DNA of 64,000 bases from Agelaius tricolor. Taxonomy: Eukaryota; Chordata; Aves; Passeriformes; Icteridae. Numbering within the stretch: position 1 is the stretch's first letter; every line of letters starts with the position of its first letter. A program made the translations under genes and the position numbers. The notes beneath the pieces were generated by a model. The model did no database searches. It was not told where the DNA came from and worked only from the letters and a program-made list of their open reading frames with translations. Below are positions 63,127-64,000 of this stretch, one piece after another. Where the stretch lies: the NCBI GenBank assembly GCA_023055355.1, contig JALJCS010000001.1, forward strand, positions 69,977,381 through 70,041,380, given 5' to 3'.

Positions 63127-63167
63127 CTGCTGTATCAAAGGATAGTTGTCAAATTTGCATCCATCTT
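63127..63167 (-). CDS. FIG4: possible FIG4 exon (weak)
   Basis: A 41-base candidate exon with a long pyrimidine-rich acceptor (cttctgtttctttttatttt, then aaccctag) and donor CAG|gtagtt. Its only open frame gives DGCKFDNYPLIQQ and ends in phase 0, compatible with the proposed exon at 62,640-62,698. It is short and no homology is remembered, so it could equally be a chance match. The true next exon may lie beyond the window. Confidence 0.28.
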
Positions 63168-63437
63168 CTAGGGTTAAAATAAAAAGAAACAGAAGTAGAG
63201 GCATAGATGAAGGTAAAAAATTCAGCTATAATGAGAAACATCCTCCTTAACCCTATTCAAGTTTAGGATCTTTAAATGACTCTGCTTGCAGGAAATAGGT
63301 AGAAGTGGGAATTTTAAAGAACAAAAGAGTGCAAGAGAAATAGCTACACCTAAAGAAAAAGCAGGAGAATATAATTTTAAATATAAAGAAAAAATGCTTT
63401 GAGTGGATTAAGGAACTAAGTCAGGATGAAACACCAT

Positions 63438-63474
63438 ATATCACCAAATTAGATATCACCAAATTAGATATCAC
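63438..63474 (+). repeat. 15-bp tandem repeat, 2.5 copies
   Basis: The unit atatcaccaaattag occurs twice perfectly, then its first seven bases. It is a small slippage product in non-coding DNA. Confidence 0.93.
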
Positions 63475-64000
63475 AGTGAATTAAAATTTCCCTTAAAAAT
63501 TGAAAAGGTTTCAAATAGAACAAGGTAGCTACTGCTATTACACATTAGAGAATAAAAACAAATGCACACAAGGCCATGTCAATCCATGTCTCACAAGTAT
63601 TCATTTCAATATATACACAGTGCTTTCCTGAGATGAAGTGTAGATTTCTTATATGATATCGTGTTAAATAAAATGACAACTTTTATTATTTTATATGCAT
63701 TTTTACAGAATAAGCTATTTCATTATGACTGATTTGAACTGGAGTAATTCAACACTTCAAAAATGCAAACCCCACAGATTACAAAGCTTACAACCATGGA
63801 ACCATTCTTGGTTCCACTGAGAAGTATTATCAGAGGAATATGGAATTCCTATGAATTTACTTATGAATTTCTAGGATTATATTAAGTGACAGGTATTTCT
63901 TCTGAAGCATCTTTCATTTGATTTAAGCTCCAAATTTTGCTTTCAGAGACATCTGCAGAGCTTCCACTGAAATCAGAATTGACGCAGACAGCTGGAAACA

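Overview
This window is vertebrate nuclear DNA, most likely from a bird and probably a songbird. It has large introns, spliced genes, sparse coding content, several CR1-type LINE fragments with the avian 3' end, and a solo LTR resembling an abundant songbird endogenous-retrovirus LTR. There are no bacterial-style operons, CRISPR arrays or tRNA/rRNA genes. Nearly all long open frames outside the listed exons are chance frames.

Layout: (1) 1-5.3 kb, + strand: the last three coding exons of WASF1 (WAVE1), with their introns, stop codon and 3'UTR. (2) 5.3-28.7 kb: intergenic DNA with a CR1 fragment, an orphan CpG-rich patch, a 28-copy GAGGA microsatellite, a 108-bp inverted repeat and short tandem duplications. 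(3) 28.7-30.7 kb, - strand: GPR6, an intact single-coding-exon orphan GPCR under a CpG island. (4) 30.7-54.6 kb: intergenic DNA with two adjacent CR1 fragments and otherwise little recognisable structure. (5) 54.6-64 kb, - strand: the 3' end of FIG4. The last two coding exons are clear and one or two upstream exons are proposed. Its large last intron holds the solo LTR and a full-looking CR1 3' end.

The order WASF1 - GPR6 - FIG4, with WASF1 and GPR6 convergent and GPR6 and FIG4 on the same strand, matches what I recall of human 6q21. This makes it an ordinary conserved-synteny block. The three genes are not known to act in one pathway: WAVE1 activates Arp2/3-driven actin assembly, GPR6 raises cAMP constitutively, and FIG4 regulates endolysosomal PI(3,5)P2. 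A quick reading could mislabel the block as WASF3-GPR12 (human 13q12), its paralogous counterpart. The protein signatures argue against that.

I did not find a convincing undescribed system. The observations most worth checking are the 95% identical 108-bp inverted repeat, the solo LTR with perfect flanking duplications, the orphan CpG patch, and the exact exon structure of FIG4.
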